Source: Neptunomonas sp. (GTDB lineage Bacteria > Pseudomonadota > Gammaproteobacteria > Pseudomonadales > Balneatricaceae). Taken from it: a stretch of DNA of 6,327 nt. Shown one piece after another: positions 5,884 through 6,327 of the stretch. The notes under the pieces were generated by a model. That model was not told where the DNA came from. It saw only the letters and a list, made by a program, of their open reading frames with translations, and did no database searches. The translations under genes and the position numbers were made by a program. Position 1 is the first letter of the stretch. Each line of letters starts with the position of its first letter. The stretch lies in contig SDWN01000424.1 in the NCBI GenBank assembly GCA_004195305.1, positions 1 to 6,327 of the forward strand, given 5' to 3'.

Positions 5884-6134
5884 TCTTCAATCAACCGGTG
5901 CTTGACTGTTCTGCCGGCTTCGACTTCAGCAATAGCTTGATTGAGCCTCTCTGCGTTCTTCGGGCTCGCCATCAAGTACGCGGTTTCTTCGTATGCTTGA
6001 AAATCTTCCAAGCTCATGACCACTGCGGGTTTACCGTTCTGGCGAGTGATTAATACGGGTTTGTGATCATCGTTCACCTTATCGAGTATGCCCGCCAGAT
6101 GGCCTCGAAATGCTGAATAGCTGATGGCATCCAC
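5880..6134 (-). CDS. yefM: YefM/Phd-family antitoxin
   Basis: Antitoxin of 84 residues that neutralises the YoeB toxin encoded next and represses its own operon by DNA binding. The N-terminal Phd/YefM domain is clear: ISYSAFR at 4-10, LITRQNGKPAVVMSLEDF at 28-45, and EETAYLMASPKNAERL at 49-64. The C-terminal part (65-84), charged and probably disordered, is the usual toxin-wrapping tail. The start is GTG at 6134: GAGG lies 8 bases upstream, and the product then begins exactly where E. coli YefM does. The ATG at 6130 is out of frame. The gene is first in the operon and overlaps the toxin gene by 4 bases. Confidence 0.94.
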   Translation of the reverse strand: MDAISYSAFRGHLAGILDKVNDDHKPVLITRQNGKPAVVMSLEDFQAYEETAYLMASPKNAERLNQAIAEVEAGRTVKHRLIEE

Positions 6135-6159
6135 AATAAATACCTCAAAAATTTAATAC

Positions 6160-6193
6160 GTACATATAATTGTACTTGTACTTATTATTGTAC
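6160..6193. promoter_or_regulatory. YefM-type operator, four GTAC cores
   Basis: GTAC occurs at 6160-6163, 6172-6175, 6178-6181 and 6190-6193, giving centre distances of 12, 6 and 12 bases. Known YefM operators are palindromes with TGTACA-like cores 12 bases apart, so the array can be read as two such pairs back to back or as two interleaved ones. It covers the spacer and -10 and touches the -35 of the TA promoter. Autorepression by YefM and YefM-YoeB is inferred. Confidence 0.75.
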
Positions 6194-6197
6194 GCAA
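6169..6197 (-). promoter_or_regulatory. sigma70 promoter of the toxin-antitoxin operon
   Basis: On the - strand TTGCGT (6197-6192) is separated by exactly 17 bases from TACAAT (6174-6169), five of six matches to the -10 consensus. The start point would lie about 30 bases before the antitoxin GTG. The whole promoter lies over the GTAC operator cores, so repressor binding would block polymerase. Confidence 0.7.
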
Positions 6198-6289
6198 CGG
6201 CAGCGCAAGGGAACTATCAAAAGGCTACCTGATTACCCATGATCTTCAGCCATCACCGCGACATGTGATGCGCATACATCTGCTTCTTT

Positions 6290-6327
6290 TGTGGGTCGGT
6301 CTAAAATTGCTCCTGCATTTCAGACAC
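6290..6327. repeat. palindromic hairpin repeat, copy 2, cut by the window edge
   Basis: Positions 6290-6325 match 3395-3430 at 33 of 36 bases in the same orientation. The left arm (TGTGGGTCGGTCT) and the AAATTGCTCCTGCATTT interior are complete. The right arm starts (AGAC) but the last two visible bases, AC, differ from copy 1, and the window ends before its full extent can be judged. Confidence 0.8.

Noticed and set aside
3395..6327. A composite transposon or CRISPR array formed by the two repeats
   Set aside because: There is no transposase gene between them, no target-site duplication can be checked with copy 2 cut off, and two hairpin copies ~2.9 kb apart are not a CRISPR array.

Overview
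The window is bacterial and most like a gammaproteobacterium, possibly marine or halophilic. That guess rests on moderately GC-rich coding DNA, a glycine-betaine-type osmoprotectant transporter, a YefM/YoeB toxin-antitoxin pair close to the E. coli one, and an rfb (rml) dTDP-rhamnose cluster in the order B-A-C-D. No species can be named from the sequence alone.

Left part, + strand (about 1-3440): a three-gene osmoprotectant ABC transporter operon in the order binding protein (proX-like), permease (proW-like), ATPase (proV-like). A terminator-like hairpin with six T's and a short tandem repeat lie between the first two genes. The permease and ATPase genes overlap by 8 bases. A long hairpin repeat follows the operon.

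Middle part, - strand (about 3580-5500): the remains of a dTDP-L-rhamnose operon. rfbA and rfbC look intact and are translationally coupled. They are flanked by broken partners: upstream, only the last ~80 family-aligned residues of rfbB (4,6-dehydratase), open in frame into rfbA; downstream, a decayed rfbD (4-reductase) with a one-base frameshift in its nucleotide-binding motif, an internal deletion and further frame changes. This locus could make dTDP-glucose and carries a 3,5-epimerase, but encodes neither step 2 nor step 4 of the pathway. A sigma70-like -10 lies just upstream of the rfbB remnant.

Right part, - strand (about 5629-6200): a complete type II toxin-antitoxin operon (yefM antitoxin, yoeB toxin, 4-base overlap). 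Its promoter has a 17-base spacer and is embedded in four GTAC cores spaced 12-6-12 bases, which matches the autoregulation design of this family.

A second copy of the post-transporter hairpin repeat runs off the right edge, so the decayed rhamnose genes and the TA module sit between two near-identical repeats. No wholly new system is visible. The most informative observations are the symmetrical decay of the rhamnose operon, the hairpin repeat pair, the intra-operon attenuator and the TA operator geometry.
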